A DNA stretch of 32,977 nt from Nitrososphaeria archaeon (GCA_010028495.1 RHCX01000009.1:1-32977), one strand, 5' to 3'. Shown: positions 1 through 8,717, counted from the stretch's first letter. The notes: generated by a model from the letters alone, not told the origin. Program-made: numbers and translations.

Positions 1-1
1 G

Positions 2-328
2 TTTTTGGACAAGTATCCAATTGATAAGGGCCATGTCTTGGTTGTGCCAAAAATTCACCATGAAAAAATTACAGACATGGAGGAAAAAAATGTCGGAGAA
101 TTATTCTCTATAATACCAAAGATTGCAAAGGCAATAATGAAATCAACTGGAGCCATAGCTTTTTCCCTGGCTCAAAACAACGGTCGGGCTGCAAAACAGA
201 TCATTCCTCACGTTCATGTGCACATCATTCCCAGATATGCAGAAATGGGTGCAGTCTGGACCAAAAGAACCATACCTAGTACGGAAGAGCTGGATGCCTT
301 GGCAAACAGCATCAAATCAAATTTCTAA
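2..328 (+). CDS. HIT-family hydrolase, 5'-truncated
   Basis: C-terminal part of a HIT (histidine triad) nucleotide hydrolase/transferase. The frame is open to the left edge, and a TTG at 5 is only an internal Leu codon, so the true start lies outside the window. The signature HVHVHIIPR (near residues 70-78 of the visible part) is the His-x-His-x-His-x-x motif whose central His is nucleotidylated during phosphoramidate hydrolysis. The upstream LDKYPIDKGHVLVVPK segment is the usual HIT core strand. Family members act in the cytoplasm on AMP-linked or dinucleoside polyphosphate substrates; the substrate here cannot be read from sequence. It ends 4 nt inside the convergent small gene that follows. 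Confidence 0.93.
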   Translation, partial: FLDKYPIDKGHVLVVPKIHHEKITDMEEKNVGELFSIIPKIAKAIMKSTGAIAFSLAQNNGRAAKQIIPHVHVHIIPRYAEMGAVWTKRTIPSTEELDALANSIKSNF

Positions 329-603
329 GAGTCTTCTTTTATCTTATCAAGCATTTCAAATATTTTGCTGGATTCTGTGACCTTTGCCTTTCTGAGATTT
401 TCCCTTAGGTCGATTATCTGCCGGTGTTTTTTGGTAATGTCGTCTTTGGTTTTTTGCACCATTAATTCTCTATACAGCAGTAAATCGTTCATCTTGTCAT
501 GTTCTTCTTCTAATTTCAATAGTAGATTTTTCATGTTTTGAATGGTCAGGTGCTTGTGCTCTAAATTGTCTAGTCTATAGTGGGTATTTCCCAGATTTGC
601 CAT
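325..603 (-). CDS. Small coiled-coil protein, hypothetical
   Basis: A 92-aa highly charged protein starting at an ATG. The middle is a heptad-like helical stretch (roughly residues 10-75, rich in Leu/Ile at spaced positions and in Glu/Lys), which suggests a coiled coil. There is no signal peptide, membrane segment or catalytic motif. A TATA-like AT-rich stretch lies about 15-25 nt upstream on the minus strand, consistent with a leaderless mRNA. Its 3' end overlaps the HIT gene by 4 nt in convergent orientation. I do not recognise a function. Confidence 0.7.
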   Translation of the reverse strand: MANLGNTHYRLDNLEHKHLTIQNMKNLLLKLEEEHDKMNDLLLYRELMVQKTKDDITKKHRQIIDLRENLRKAKVTESSKIFEMLDKIKEDS

Positions 604-702
604 TGATTATGGTATGGTATAATATTGATATGACCTAGATGTTGTGTATCGGAACACACATTTTTGCAAAAACTTATAGAATAATTGATATGTTATGACG
701 AT

Positions 703-716
703 CTTTATTACATAAA
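703..716 (+). promoter_or_regulatory. TATA-type promoter, identical to that of the next paralogue
   Basis: The 14-mer CTTTATTACATAAA begins 30 nt before the ATG at 733. The same 14-mer is found at 3262-3275, 31 nt before the GTG at 3293. Position and composition fit an archaeal TATA box giving a leaderless transcript. The sequence is nearly self-complementary (TTTAT/ATAAA arms). Confidence 0.65.
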
Positions 717-732
717 GTAGTGCCTAAAACTC

Positions 733-3204
733 ATGCGACGTTTAATCATTTCATTGGCGTTGATATTTCTGTTTGTCAGTTCTGTGACTGTTACTAATTT
801 TGCATCTGCATATGAAAAAGAAAATCATTATTGGTTAAAGATGGCCCTTGCGCTAAACTGCGGATTTACCATAGATGAAGCTCGAGTGATTGCCACAGGA
901 GACTGGAATATGGATGAAGATTCGGAAACTGCACCAGTCCGCACAGGGTCTGGCACCGACAATCCAAAATGGAAGTGGCATGCGTTACCTACTGAAGACC
1001 CCGATGTTGACAAAAACCAGCCCTCTGCTGGAAACCAACAGATTAAACAAAGACAACACGACTTGTACAATCGCGCATTAAACGAAAAAGACACCGGCAT
1101 GAGACTCTTCAAGTTTGGCCAATATCTTCACTATGAAGAAGACAAGTGGAGTCATTGGGGCTATACTACTGGGATAGGACATGCATTACCAAACATAGCA
1201 CCCGGAGTGACCAGTCCTGATCAGACCCATGCAAATCCAGAAACTTATCGTTACATGGTATTCGACAGCATGGTAAATCTCGGCAAACTTGCAAAATCTC
1301 TTGGTAAAGACACACAATGTGTTTCTGATTTAGTTCCATTGGATACATATCATGGCTCACCTGAATATGGCAAGGACTTTCCATGGGTTAGTCCTCAGGA
1401 AATAAAGCGCTCAGATGCAGACAAATTCAAAAAATCAGTTGACAAACACTTGTCAGATTGGGGTAAAACCGCTTTAATCAATGAAGTAATTGACGTTTCA
1501 AAGAAAAAAGGTGAAGAAGGAGTAACTGAATCTTTCATTTCGTACATTTCAGGTAAAACTGGTATTTCAAAATCAGATGTTGGCAAAAAATATGATTACA
1601 TCTATGTAGACATTGATGACAATGGAGATGCCAAAAAGCTTCCAGACGCCCTGATAAAATTCCTCAAATCTAATGACAAAAAAACAAGTTCAGTAAAAAA
1701 TAAAACAAAATCAAATGTGGATCTGGCACATTTCCAGAAACTCTACAAAATTAGCAAAATGACAGAAAGACTAACCTCTGCACTAGTAACTCTAAATGAT
1801 GGTGAGACAAAAGAACTCAAAAAGACGCTTGATTTGGCAAAAAAAGACTATACTAAGACAAAAAAACCAGAAACTCAGAAACTAGTACAAAAAATACAGA
1901 ATCAGATCAAGGATGCTGAATCTGACAAAAAAGACTTAACCAAACTTGTAGATACATCAAAAACAGTAACCAAAAAAATTACAGAATTTGCTGCAGAGAA
2001 TGGAGTTAAAAAGAATGATCTTGGTAAAATAGCAATTCCTAACAAACCACTAGATCATAGTGCAATCGGCTCCGCGTTACTAGATATTACTACTGATACG
2101 GACAAGCTAGCGTCAGTATTGTTTGGCACAACTACTGAAGCAGATAGAAAAGAAGCTAGACAATATGTGCAACAACTAGCTAATTTCAATAAAGAACATG
2201 AAAAAACTACCCCACCTCAAACTTCTGATGCTCCGCTAGAATCAATTCTGGATGAGATTGATGACTTTGGAGGTCCTGATGCAAGACCACCACAAAATAA
2301 AGATTCAAAACAATCACAAGTTAATCCAGATGCACCTCCAGAATCTATTTTGGATGATATACCAATTTCAGGACCTGATGTGAATGCACCAAAACCAAAA
2401 CCGCAACTAGAAATAAAATCAGGACCTAAACAAGAGATAAAATTAGAAAATGACAAATCTTCATGCGGTACAATACGAGGACTTTGGATTTATGAAGCTT
2501 CATGCCATATCCAAGACGAGAGAAATGATTACAATACCTTGATAGATATTCGAGATTTTGGAATAAAATCTACAACTGATCAACCAAGAATTGATAGAAT
2601 TCTCATAGGCGGAGAGCCACAAACCAACACTAGCACAAAACCAAAAACTGCGATTGGTTCTGGCACACAAGAAAAACCTGGAGAAAAAGGTGTCATTGGT
2701 ACTGGAAATGCAGTCATCACCAACACAAAGCCTGTAATGACAATACCATCGAAATTAACGTTAGAAGCAACAGGCCCGTCAGGCGCAGAAGTACGCTATG
2801 ATGCAACTGCACAGGATAAAGAAGACGGCTTCATTCTGCCAAAATGTACTCCAGAATATGGTTCAATATTTCCAATTGGAACTACGACTGTAACATGCAC
2901 TACTAAGGATTCTGGTGGAAATTCTGTTTCTGGCACTTTTACAGTGACTATTCGCGACACGACCCCTCCAGCATTTGGCCCATTCCAACCAACAGAAGGA
3001 GTCAAAGACGATACTGGTGTGCAGGTATTCTTTGATGTTACTGCAACTGACCTCGTGGATGGAAGTGTTCCGGTAAGCTGTAATTATCAATCTGGTTACA
3101 AATTTCCGCCAGGCGTTACTGACCTAAAATGCACCGCTTCAGATTCGCGAGGAAACCAATCAACTAAAACTGTACAAATCACAGTCAAAGTAACAGAATC
3201 ATAG
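733..3204 (+). CDS. Secreted zinc-phospholipase-like protein with two HYR domains
   Basis: An 823-aa exported protein. Residues 1-26 are a Sec signal peptide ending near ASA. Residues about 27-200 carry well-spaced His/Asp/Glu motifs (ENHYWLKMA; FGQYLHYEEDKWSHWGY) resembling the helical zinc-dependent phospholipase C/S1-P1 nuclease-like fold, in which such residues bind metals. Residues about 330-500 are a Lys-rich helical linker, followed by a Pro-rich stretch with two repeats of an APxESILDxI motif. Residues about 655-740 and 742-820 are two HYR (hyalin-repeat, Ig-like) domains with Cys pairs and a DTTPP junction. There is no C-terminal anchor, so it is probably secreted. HYR domains are adhesion modules; the lipase-like activity is inference. 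The next locus is a paralogue. Confidence 0.6.
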   Translation: MRRLIISLALIFLFVSSVTVTNFASAYEKENHYWLKMALALNCGFTIDEARVIATGDWNMDEDSETAPVRTGSGTDNPKWKWHALPTEDPDVDKNQPSAGNQQIKQRQHDLYNRALNEKDTGMRLFKFGQYLHYEEDKWSHWGYTTGIGHALPNIAPGVTSPDQTHANPETYRYMVFDSMVNLGKLAKSLGKDTQCVSDLVPLDTYHGSPEYGKDFPWVSPQEIKRSDADKFKKSVDKHLSDWGKTALINEVIDVSKKKGEEGVTESFISYISGKTGISKSDVGKKYDYIYVDIDDNGDAKKLPDALIKFLKSNDKKTSSVKNKTKSNVDLAHFQKLYKISKMTERLTSALVTLNDGETKELKKTLDLAKKDYTKTKKPETQKLVQKIQNQIKDAESDKKDLTKLVDTSKTVTKKITEFAAENGVKKNDLGKIAIPNKPLDHSAIGSALLDITTDTDKLASVLFGTTTEADRKEARQYVQQLANFNKEHEKTTPPQTSDAPLESILDEIDDFGGPDARPPQNKDSKQSQVNPDAPPESILDDIPISGPDVNAPKPKPQLEIKSGPKQEIKLENDKSSCGTIRGLWIYEASCHIQDERNDYNTLIDIRDFGIKSTTDQPRIDRILIGGEPQTNTSTKPKTAIGSGTQEKPGEKGVIGTGNAVITNTKPVMTIPSKLTLEATGPSGAEVRYDATAQDKEDGFILPKCTPEYGSIFPIGTTTVTCTTKDSGGNSVSGTFTVTIRDTTPPAFGPFQPTEGVKDDTGVQVFFDVTATDLVDGSVPVSCNYQSGYKFPPGVTDLKCTASDSRGNQSTKTVQITVKVTES

Positions 3205-3261
3205 ATTGATTCATTCTTTTCATGTTGTACTTCGGAAATAAAATGAATACATCACAGTGAA

Positions 3262-3275
3262 CTTTATTACATAAA
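3262..3275 (+). promoter_or_regulatory. TATA-type promoter, copy of that at 703
   Basis: The same CTTTATTACATAAA 14-mer, 31 nt before the GTG start at 3293. Flanking bases differ from the first copy, so the core is either conserved by selection or a remnant of the tandem duplication that made the two genes. Confidence 0.65.
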
Positions 3276-3292
3276 CTGAAATTGAATATACG

Positions 3293-4390
3293 GTGCGAAT
3301 TCTCCTTGTAATTCCGTTTTTACTGTTGTTTTCTGTATTGTTTTCTGTTTCATATGGTTTTGAAACAGAAGGTGTACCTGTATCTGTAATTGGAGGAATG
3401 CATTCCTTTGGAGAGCCAATTCATCAAGACATAACAAGAGAGGGATTGTATTTTCTAAAACCTGAGCCATTAGAAACAATAGTTGGCCAGCACATCATAA
3501 TAGAACAAGACCAATCAAGCCCAAACCATTTTGATAATTGTCAATTCAGCGAGACAATCGACAGGATAAACGCTCGCTATGACGTAGCAGTAAGTGCATT
3601 TAACCCAAGTAATCCTCAACCAACCCTGGCCGCAGAAAAATTCGGCATGATTCTGCATGCAGTACAAGATTTTTACTCACATACTAACTGGATTGAAATG
3701 AAAAGAACCGATTTAGTTGACCCATGGTTTGAGCACTGGCGACAGCTTAACGCATACAGCGATACCACAAATGATAGACCTGTCTTTGTGTTAGAAGAAG
3801 ATGGCTCACCCCACATGGACTTTCTGATTTCAACTAGAAACAAAAAAGTCACAATAAATCACGAATCGTGGGACGCGTTAGGCTCTGGCAGAAAAGCAGG
3901 CTTGATATCTGGCACATTTGATGCGGACATAAACAAGTGTCCTCCCAATGCGTCAATACCTCATGGCGGAAAGTTGTTGAATCGATTCAACAGAACTCCT
4001 GAATCCGACGAATTTCCAAACGAATTGAACAAGGATAATCCCGCAATAAAGGGGCATGCGGCAGCCAGAGGATTAGCTGTACAACAAACAACTCATGAGT
4101 TTTGTAGGCTAGTGGAGCTGACTAGACAGGCATATGGCCAACGTGGTGTAGACATAATTTATGATTCCTGGGTGCAGGGTCAATACCAAATAGATAGTCC
4201 ATATAACAACGCCAGATGCGAACCGCCCACTGGCACATCAACAATATCTGATAAATCACATGTTTCAATAGGAAGCAAAGACAAGTTAGCAAAAACACAG
4301 AAAATCAAAACCAGCACAACTGAAGATAAAAAACTAGTCAAAAAAAAATTATTCTGCAAAAGGCAACAAGTGCTGCAAACAAGGATTTGA
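3293..4390 (+). CDS. HET-C-like secreted hydrolase domain, 5' part of a split gene
   Basis: 365 aa from a GTG start placed 31 nt after the duplicated promoter. Residues 1-22 are a signal peptide. Residues about 38-280 hold the motifs EPIHQDITREGL and FGMILHAVQDFYSHTNWIE, the hallmark of HET-C/VWA7-type members of the zinc phospholipase C superfamily, where the His and Asp residues coordinate metal. After residue about 350 the frame passes an A9 run (4340-4348) and reads a short unrelated tail, LFCKRQQVLQTRI, to a stop. The sequence homologous to the upstream paralogue's linker and HYR domains continues in the -1 frame. It therefore looks like the front half of one roughly 830-aa protein rather than a complete gene. 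Confidence 0.6.
   Translation: MRILLVIPFLLLFSVLFSVSYGFETEGVPVSVIGGMHSFGEPIHQDITREGLYFLKPEPLETIVGQHIIIEQDQSSPNHFDNCQFSETIDRINARYDVAVSAFNPSNPQPTLAAEKFGMILHAVQDFYSHTNWIEMKRTDLVDPWFEHWRQLNAYSDTTNDRPVFVLEEDGSPHMDFLISTRNKKVTINHESWDALGSGRKAGLISGTFDADINKCPPNASIPHGGKLLNRFNRTPESDEFPNELNKDNPAIKGHAAARGLAVQQTTHEFCRLVELTRQAYGQRGVDIIYDSWVQGQYQIDSPYNNARCEPPTGTSTISDKSHVSIGSKDKLAKTQKIKTSTTEDKKLVKKKLFCKRQQVLQTRI
4340..4348 (+). other. A9 homopolymer at frame junction (indel or slippage site)
   Basis: Nine A residues read as Lys-Lys-Lys in the upstream frame. Shifting one base back, or adding one A, joins LVKK directly to the downstream frame, which reads IILQKATSAANKDLTKEQ through to the HYR domains. The downstream frame has stops at 4321 and 4327, so it cannot extend upstream past this region on its own. 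Confidence 0.6.
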
Positions 4391-5796
4391 CAAAGGAACA
4401 AAAAACCAATCTAAAGACATTGCTCAAAGGACAAGACTCTGACAAAAAGAACATCAATCTAGTAAAAGACTATGCCAAAATAATCTCTGGAGATATCAAA
4501 AAAATAGCTCAAAAACAGGGGATAAAATCCTTAGATCTTGACAAAATTACAAAAACTACGAAAAAAGACAAGCAGGGCAATCCCATTAATCAGCTAAAAC
4601 AAGATGCGGTAGACGCAAAAAATAATCTTGATAATGCAGCAAAAATAGATCCCACAGAACTTGCCAGAATTACCTCACAAATTGGAGGTATCCAAAGTAA
4701 AAGTGATTATGAGAAGAAAATAGAAAAACAGCGTGAAGCACTACAAACCCGACTACAATTGGATTCCGATGAACAACTAAATTCGATAATGGGAGTGCAC
4801 AACTTACTTGTGATCATGCAAAAACACGAACAAGCGCAGACCGATTCTATTTTGAGCACATTACCTGATCCGTATGAACAAGCCCAAAACAAAGATCCGG
4901 TTGTAAAGAAGGATCCAAGTAAGCCCGCTACCACATCTAATGTTATTTCACTCCAATCAAAACGCGGCACATACATCGAACCTGAAAACCCATGCACATC
5001 GAATAATCTCTTAATTGCTGCCACATGGGTTTTGGCAAAATCATCAAACATTGATTCTGGATCAGTTACTGTGCTCCAGTTGGATCTTAACAAACCGGGC
5101 GCACCTTCAAGTAAACAGCGAGAGATTAAAGATGGAGTGATTCAGTACTCCGAGTATGCTCAGCATCCTGGACACTATCAGCTTTGGCTAGCAATGGATG
5201 GTAAAACAATACATGACGGCTTGATAGACATCACAATTCCTAATTTGTGTATTGGCACATCATCATCACCTATCATCGCAGAGCCAGGCGGTGGATTCAC
5301 AGTAACTAACACCAAACCGATTTTGACCATCCCGAAGCAGATAACGAAAGAGGCCACGGGATCATCAGGGGCACTTGTGGATTATACGCCAATAGGTATC
5401 GATAAGGAAGATGGTTCCATCACACCAACATGCAACCCACCACCAGCCAGTATCTTTCCAATTGGTACTACAACAGTAACATGTACTGTGACTGATTCCA
5501 AAGACGAATCTGTATCTGGAACATTTACAGTTACTGTAAGGGATACTACCCCACCAAATATTCCCGCATTTCAGCCAAGAGAAGGAGTAAAGGATGAATC
5601 TGGAATCCAAGTATTTTATGAGGTAACTGCTACCGATCTAGTAGACGGGCCAGTACAAGTAAGCTGCAATTATCCATCTGGCTACAAATTCCCAATAGGA
5701 GTAACTATTCTAACATGCACTGCAGATGATTCTAGGGGAAATCATGGTACAAGATCACTGCAAATTACAGTTACACCAAAAGAATCTGGACAGTAG
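4387..5796 (+). CDS. Linker plus two HYR domains, 3' part of the split gene
   Basis: The open frame actually begins at 4330; the first usable start is a TTG at 4387 overlapping the upstream stop. There is no signal peptide, which is hard to reconcile with its extracellular domains if translated alone. Residues 1-60 align by eye with the first paralogue's linker (SDKKN...IKKIAQKQGIK..DLDKI against SDKKD...ITEFAAENGVKKNDLGKI). Residues about 190-285 form an extra beta-rich domain not evident in the paralogue. Residues about 300-385 and 387-465 are two HYR domains nearly identical in layout to those of the upstream gene, including the DTTPP junction and Cys pairs. It ends flush against the convergent aRF1 gene. 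Re-initiation at the TTG is the alternative to a frameshift. Confidence 0.6.
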   Translation: MTKEQKTNLKTLLKGQDSDKKNINLVKDYAKIISGDIKKIAQKQGIKSLDLDKITKTTKKDKQGNPINQLKQDAVDAKNNLDNAAKIDPTELARITSQIGGIQSKSDYEKKIEKQREALQTRLQLDSDEQLNSIMGVHNLLVIMQKHEQAQTDSILSTLPDPYEQAQNKDPVVKKDPSKPATTSNVISLQSKRGTYIEPENPCTSNNLLIAATWVLAKSSNIDSGSVTVLQLDLNKPGAPSSKQREIKDGVIQYSEYAQHPGHYQLWLAMDGKTIHDGLIDITIPNLCIGTSSSPIIAEPGGGFTVTNTKPILTIPKQITKEATGSSGALVDYTPIGIDKEDGSITPTCNPPPASIFPIGTTTVTCTVTDSKDESVSGTFTVTVRDTTPPNIPAFQPREGVKDESGIQVFYEVTATDLVDGPVQVSCNYPSGYKFPIGVTILTCTADDSRGNHGTRSLQITVTPKESGQ

Positions 5797-7020
5797 CTAA
5801 AGAACTCCATATTCCGACAAGCCGGAAATTATCTCTATTTTTGTGCCCACTGGAAGGGCAATTGTTGATAGATAATCTACAATGTCTTGCGATACTGCCG
5901 TCTGATCCATTGACTTGCATTCAGGACACGGCTTGTTGAGCATTTCTGTTTTTTTTGCAATTAATTTTGGCTGCTCTATTATCTCTTCTTGGATTTTTTT
6001 GCATCTGTTGCAGATAATTTCGAGTCTGTGCATATTGGTGTCATCTGTAATTAACAAAATATCGACTACATTATTCTTTAGTAGATTCATGACATCCTTT
6101 AGGCCGTAAACTCCAAGGCCGGTTCTATTGTTTATCTCTCGGAATAGTCGCTCGACAAGCTTTTTCTCTTCAGATAGTCTGAAATCGGCCAAAACTTCCT
6201 GAGCTTTCATGAATGCTTCTCGAATTCCCTCTGAGCCAGAATATGATGTGTCTAGTGTAGCTAGAACATTGTTTTGTAATCTGTATTCAAGATAATTTTC
6301 TTTCAGGAAATCTTCCTTTGTAGGGCCAGGACCTGAAACAATTAGGCCTTTGACAGGATAGATGTCGATAAAGAATTCCTTAGTTACTTCGGCAACTCGA
6401 TTATAATAATATGACAATTCCATTTCTCTTAATCTTTCAAATCTTCTAGCTGACTGTCCACCCTGTCTGTGTTTGCCAGCAACCCCGGAGCTTGTCTCTC
6501 TTAGGACTTCTATCTTGTCGCCATGGAGTAGTCCCCATCCAGCATCCTTGGTATCAATTGCCAAAAATCCAATCATGTTATCGTCCTTTAGCATGTCTTT
6601 GAGAATATCGACATGGAAATGATCATCGCATCTATACAATGACGTGGTAAGATCCTTTGGAGGTTCCAGCTCCCAGACCTTGATTACTTCGCTGCCTATT
6701 GGTCCGCCGCCTTCTGGTGGGACTGCACCACAAAATATCACAAGGCCTCGCTCTGGGGCGTCTTTGTACAGCTTTAGTCTCTGTTGGACCCGGCCTAGCG
6801 CATCAACTACATGACTACGAGTCATTGCGGATTTGATGTTGTCCGCAGTTCCCTGCTCTTCTCTTAGCTGGTTTATCACCAAATGGAACTGCTTTCCCTT
6901 TGGAATATACACAGATATGAGCTCAGTTCCCCTACCGGAAATCCTTGCAAGCTCGTCCAATGTCTTTTTTATCTTGTAAATTTTAACAGAATCCTGTTTT
7001 TCTATGTTGATCTTACCCAA
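5797..7020 (-). CDS. prf1: Peptide chain release factor aRF1
   Basis: A 407-aa class I archaeal release factor that recognises all three stop codons and triggers peptidyl-tRNA hydrolysis. NIKS, the stop-codon decoding motif, is at residues 61-64. GGQ, the catalytic tip, is at 187-189 within RQGGQSARRF. The C-terminal domain keeps the Cys pairs CNRC and CPEC of the zinc-binding mini-domain. Length matches the aRF1/eRF1 family (about 405-440 aa). The start is TTG, with no ATG nearby, and an AT-rich TATA-like stretch about 25-30 nt upstream on the minus strand suits a leaderless mRNA. Confidence 0.97.
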   Translation of the reverse strand: MGKINIEKQDSVKIYKIKKTLDELARISGRGTELISVYIPKGKQFHLVINQLREEQGTADNIKSAMTRSHVVDALGRVQQRLKLYKDAPERGLVIFCGAVPPEGGGPIGSEVIKVWELEPPKDLTTSLYRCDDHFHVDILKDMLKDDNMIGFLAIDTKDAGWGLLHGDKIEVLRETSSGVAGKHRQGGQSARRFERLREMELSYYYNRVAEVTKEFFIDIYPVKGLIVSGPGPTKEDFLKENYLEYRLQNNVLATLDTSYSGSEGIREAFMKAQEVLADFRLSEEKKLVERLFREINNRTGLGVYGLKDVMNLLKNNVVDILLITDDTNMHRLEIICNRCKKIQEEIIEQPKLIAKKTEMLNKPCPECKSMDQTAVSQDIVDYLSTIALPVGTKIEIISGLSEYGVL

Positions 7021-7078
7021 TGCTGACAGACCTCTTTGGATGCAATATTAAGATTCCAGACGACAATTGAGATACCTG

Positions 7079-7762
7079 CTAACTTTCCAACACTTTACGA
7101 AATACATCTAGTGGTTGATTGCCCACTATTTTGGTGATTTTATCGCCAGATATAATCAAAAATGACGGAGTTCCGCTGATTTGTAATCCTTGGCCAAACT
7201 GGTATGTGTCAAGTACTGTTTGATGATATTTTTTAGAATCGATGCAGGAATTCATTTTATCACTGTCCAATCCTGCAGTCTTGGCAAATTCCGTCAAAGA
7301 ATCCCGGTTTACCCAGCCAGTTCTTTCGCCCTTCCAGTTTTTGTAGATTTCATCATGCATTGGCCAAAACTTGTCCTGCTCGTTTGCACAATGAGCAGCT
7401 TCTGCAGCTAGAACAGAATCATCACCATTCAATGGAAAGTCGACAAAAATCAGACTAGCTTTGCCAGAATCAATGTAATCTTTTTTGATAGTATCAAGAC
7501 TGTTTGTGTGGAATTTGTAGCAAAATGTGCACTGGTAATCGCCAAACTCTACTATAGTAATTGGTGCTGATTTATCCCCTACATATGGCGAGGCTCGTTT
7601 TTCTATTTGTGCTAATGTAAAATCGATTTTCTGTTGTGCATCTTGAGGCTTCGAATCTGCTACCGATGGTGATAAAATATGGCTATGACCAAAATATACA
7701 CTCAAAAACACTGCAACCACAACACCTATTCCTACAGGTATTACAAGTGCTACTTTTGACAT
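7079..7762 (-). CDS. Membrane-anchored DsbA-family thioredoxin
   Basis: About 227 aa from the ATG at 7762; a TTG 27 nt further out would add nine hydrophilic residues before the membrane segment. Residues about 3-25 form one N-terminal TM helix or uncleaved signal. The rest is a DsbA/thioredoxin-4 fold: APITIVEFGDYQCTFC contains the CxxC redox centre (Cys-Thr-Phe-Cys), and GTPSFLI is the conserved cis-Pro loop. A further Cys pair (HCANEQ and SCIDSK) is in the inserted helical domain. It probably oxidises or isomerises disulfides outside the membrane; such proteins are numerous in Thaumarchaeota. It lies about 36 nt after DUF4443 and is probably co-transcribed with it. Confidence 0.88.
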   Translation of the reverse strand: MSKVALVIPVGIGVVVAVFLSVYFGHSHILSPSVADSKPQDAQQKIDFTLAQIEKRASPYVGDKSAPITIVEFGDYQCTFCYKFHTNSLDTIKKDYIDSGKASLIFVDFPLNGDDSVLAAEAAHCANEQDKFWPMHDEIYKNWKGERTGWVNRDSLTEFAKTAGLDSDKMNSCIDSKKYHQTVLDTYQFGQGLQISGTPSFLIISGDKITKIVGNQPLDVFRKVLES

Positions 7763-7798
7763 GTTGTTCAGGATTATACTATGCCACAAATAGTTTTG

Positions 7799-8437
7799 CT
7801 AATGTGTAGCCAATGTCCACAGTGCCGAGTTTTTTGCAGAAATCTCTGCAACAAACGGATCGGAGGCAGAGGCAATAATTATGAGATCATTGTTTTTTGG
7901 CCTTAGCTGAGCAGATAACAGATTTTTGGTCTTAATATCGTCTGCTAAACAGTCAATGTTTTCTTTTGGAAACACGAACTGGCCGTCGCGATATTGTATT
8001 GTGGTTGCCCCATGAGCTCCATACAATATGGCATAATCTCGCTGTTCCATGCCAGATTTTGTGGCACTGGAATATTTTCTTAGAATTATTCCATAGTTGA
8101 ACTTGCTTCTGGCTATGTTGCATTTTGGAATTGCACATTCTAGATCCATAATATCGTGTAAAACCTTGATGAAACTCTTGCCTTTACCAGTAAGGAATGT
8201 GCCAGATTTTGTAGAATCCACAAGTGATTCTTCCTTTAGATGTGCGATCATTGTCTTTACTGCGCCCTCACCCATGTGTAACTCCGAGCAAAATGTACTG
8301 CGAGAGACAAACTGATCTTTATACAAAAGCTGCAAAGCTTTGAAAACGTGCGGAATAGAAAATGTCAAGACCTTTGACGATCCTTTTCTTGAGACAACAT
8401 TTTGTAATGCTTGGATCTTGGACTGCATGCTCATTTG
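7799..8437 (-). CDS. DUF4443-family winged-helix protein
   Basis: A putative archaeal DNA-binding regulator. After the start, residues about 15-85 form a winged helix-turn-helix (VFKALQLL...FCSELHMGEGAVKTMIAHLKEESLV). The C-terminal half is a DUF4443-type domain with Cys residues (ECAIPKCNIA) and the YGAHGATTIQY stretch. The frame is open from a TTG at 8503, but that would overlap the divergent cbtB gene. The TATA region at 8466-8473 is symmetrical and about 25-30 nt from the ATG at 8437 (MSMQSK), so I prefer that start; ATGs at 8476 and 8458 are alternatives. Divergence from cbtB suggests it may regulate cobalt uptake, an inference from position only. Confidence 0.75.
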   Translation of the reverse strand, partial: QMSMQSKIQALQNVVSRKGSSKVLTFSIPHVFKALQLLYKDQFVSRSTFCSELHMGEGAVKTMIAHLKEESLVDSTKSGTFLTGKGKSFIKVLHDIMDLECAIPKCNIARSKFNYGIILRKYSSATKSGMEQRDYAILYGAHGATTIQYRDGQFVFPKENIDCLADDIKTKNLLSAQLRPKNNDLIIIASASDPFVAEISAKNSALWTLATH

Positions 8438-8465
8438 ATTAAATATTGGATGATTCATCCAAGAA

Positions 8466-8473
8466 TTTAAATA
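8466..8473 (+). promoter_or_regulatory. TATA box of cbtBA, possibly bidirectional
   Basis: TTTAAATA is centred about 26 nt before the cbtB ATG at 8495, so the mRNA is expected to be leaderless. The core TTTAAA is self-complementary and could also serve the divergent DUF4443 gene. Confidence 0.6.
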
Positions 8474-8494
8474 CATTCGAAAGAGCGTTTTTTT

Positions 8495-8707
8495 ATGTCT
8501 CAAAGAGAGATTGCAATTTCAAAATCAAGCGTTCCAAGAAAAGCAATTATCGCACTAGCGGCAATTTTTGCATTTGGATTGTTTGTAGTAGGCTTTGATC
8601 AAGGACATCTATTTGCTCCAGTATTTGGAGAAAAAGCGTTTGATCAAATGTACATTCATGAGTTAACTCATGACCTGAGACATGCAGCTGGCTTTCCTTG
8701 CCACTAA
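8495..8707 (+). CDS. cbtB: Cobalt transporter subunit CbtB
   Basis: A 70-aa membrane protein of the CbtB family. It has a single TM helix at residues about 18-38, then a short extracytoplasmic tail rich in His (YIHELTHDLRHAAGFPCH), the hallmark of CbtB and a likely Co2+ binding site near the transport entrance. It is followed 10 nt later by cbtA. The pair is a predicted cobalt uptake system, often linked to B12 synthesis in other organisms; the PduO gene at 30492 in this window shows B12 use. Confidence 0.9.
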   Translation: MSQREIAISKSSVPRKAIIALAAIFAFGLFVVGFDQGHLFAPVFGEKAFDQMYIHELTHDLRHAAGFPCH

Positions 8708-8717
8708 CTGATCAGTC

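Noticed and set aside
4707-5093. A 128-codon minus-strand frame opposite the HYR-domain gene
   Set aside because: Composition rich in Ser/Cys/Phe, opposite a conserved linker; no start context.
8707-8716. ACTGATCAGT palindrome between cbtB and cbtA as an operator
   Set aside because: It lies inside an operon and contains the TGATC ribosome-binding core; a translational role explains it better.
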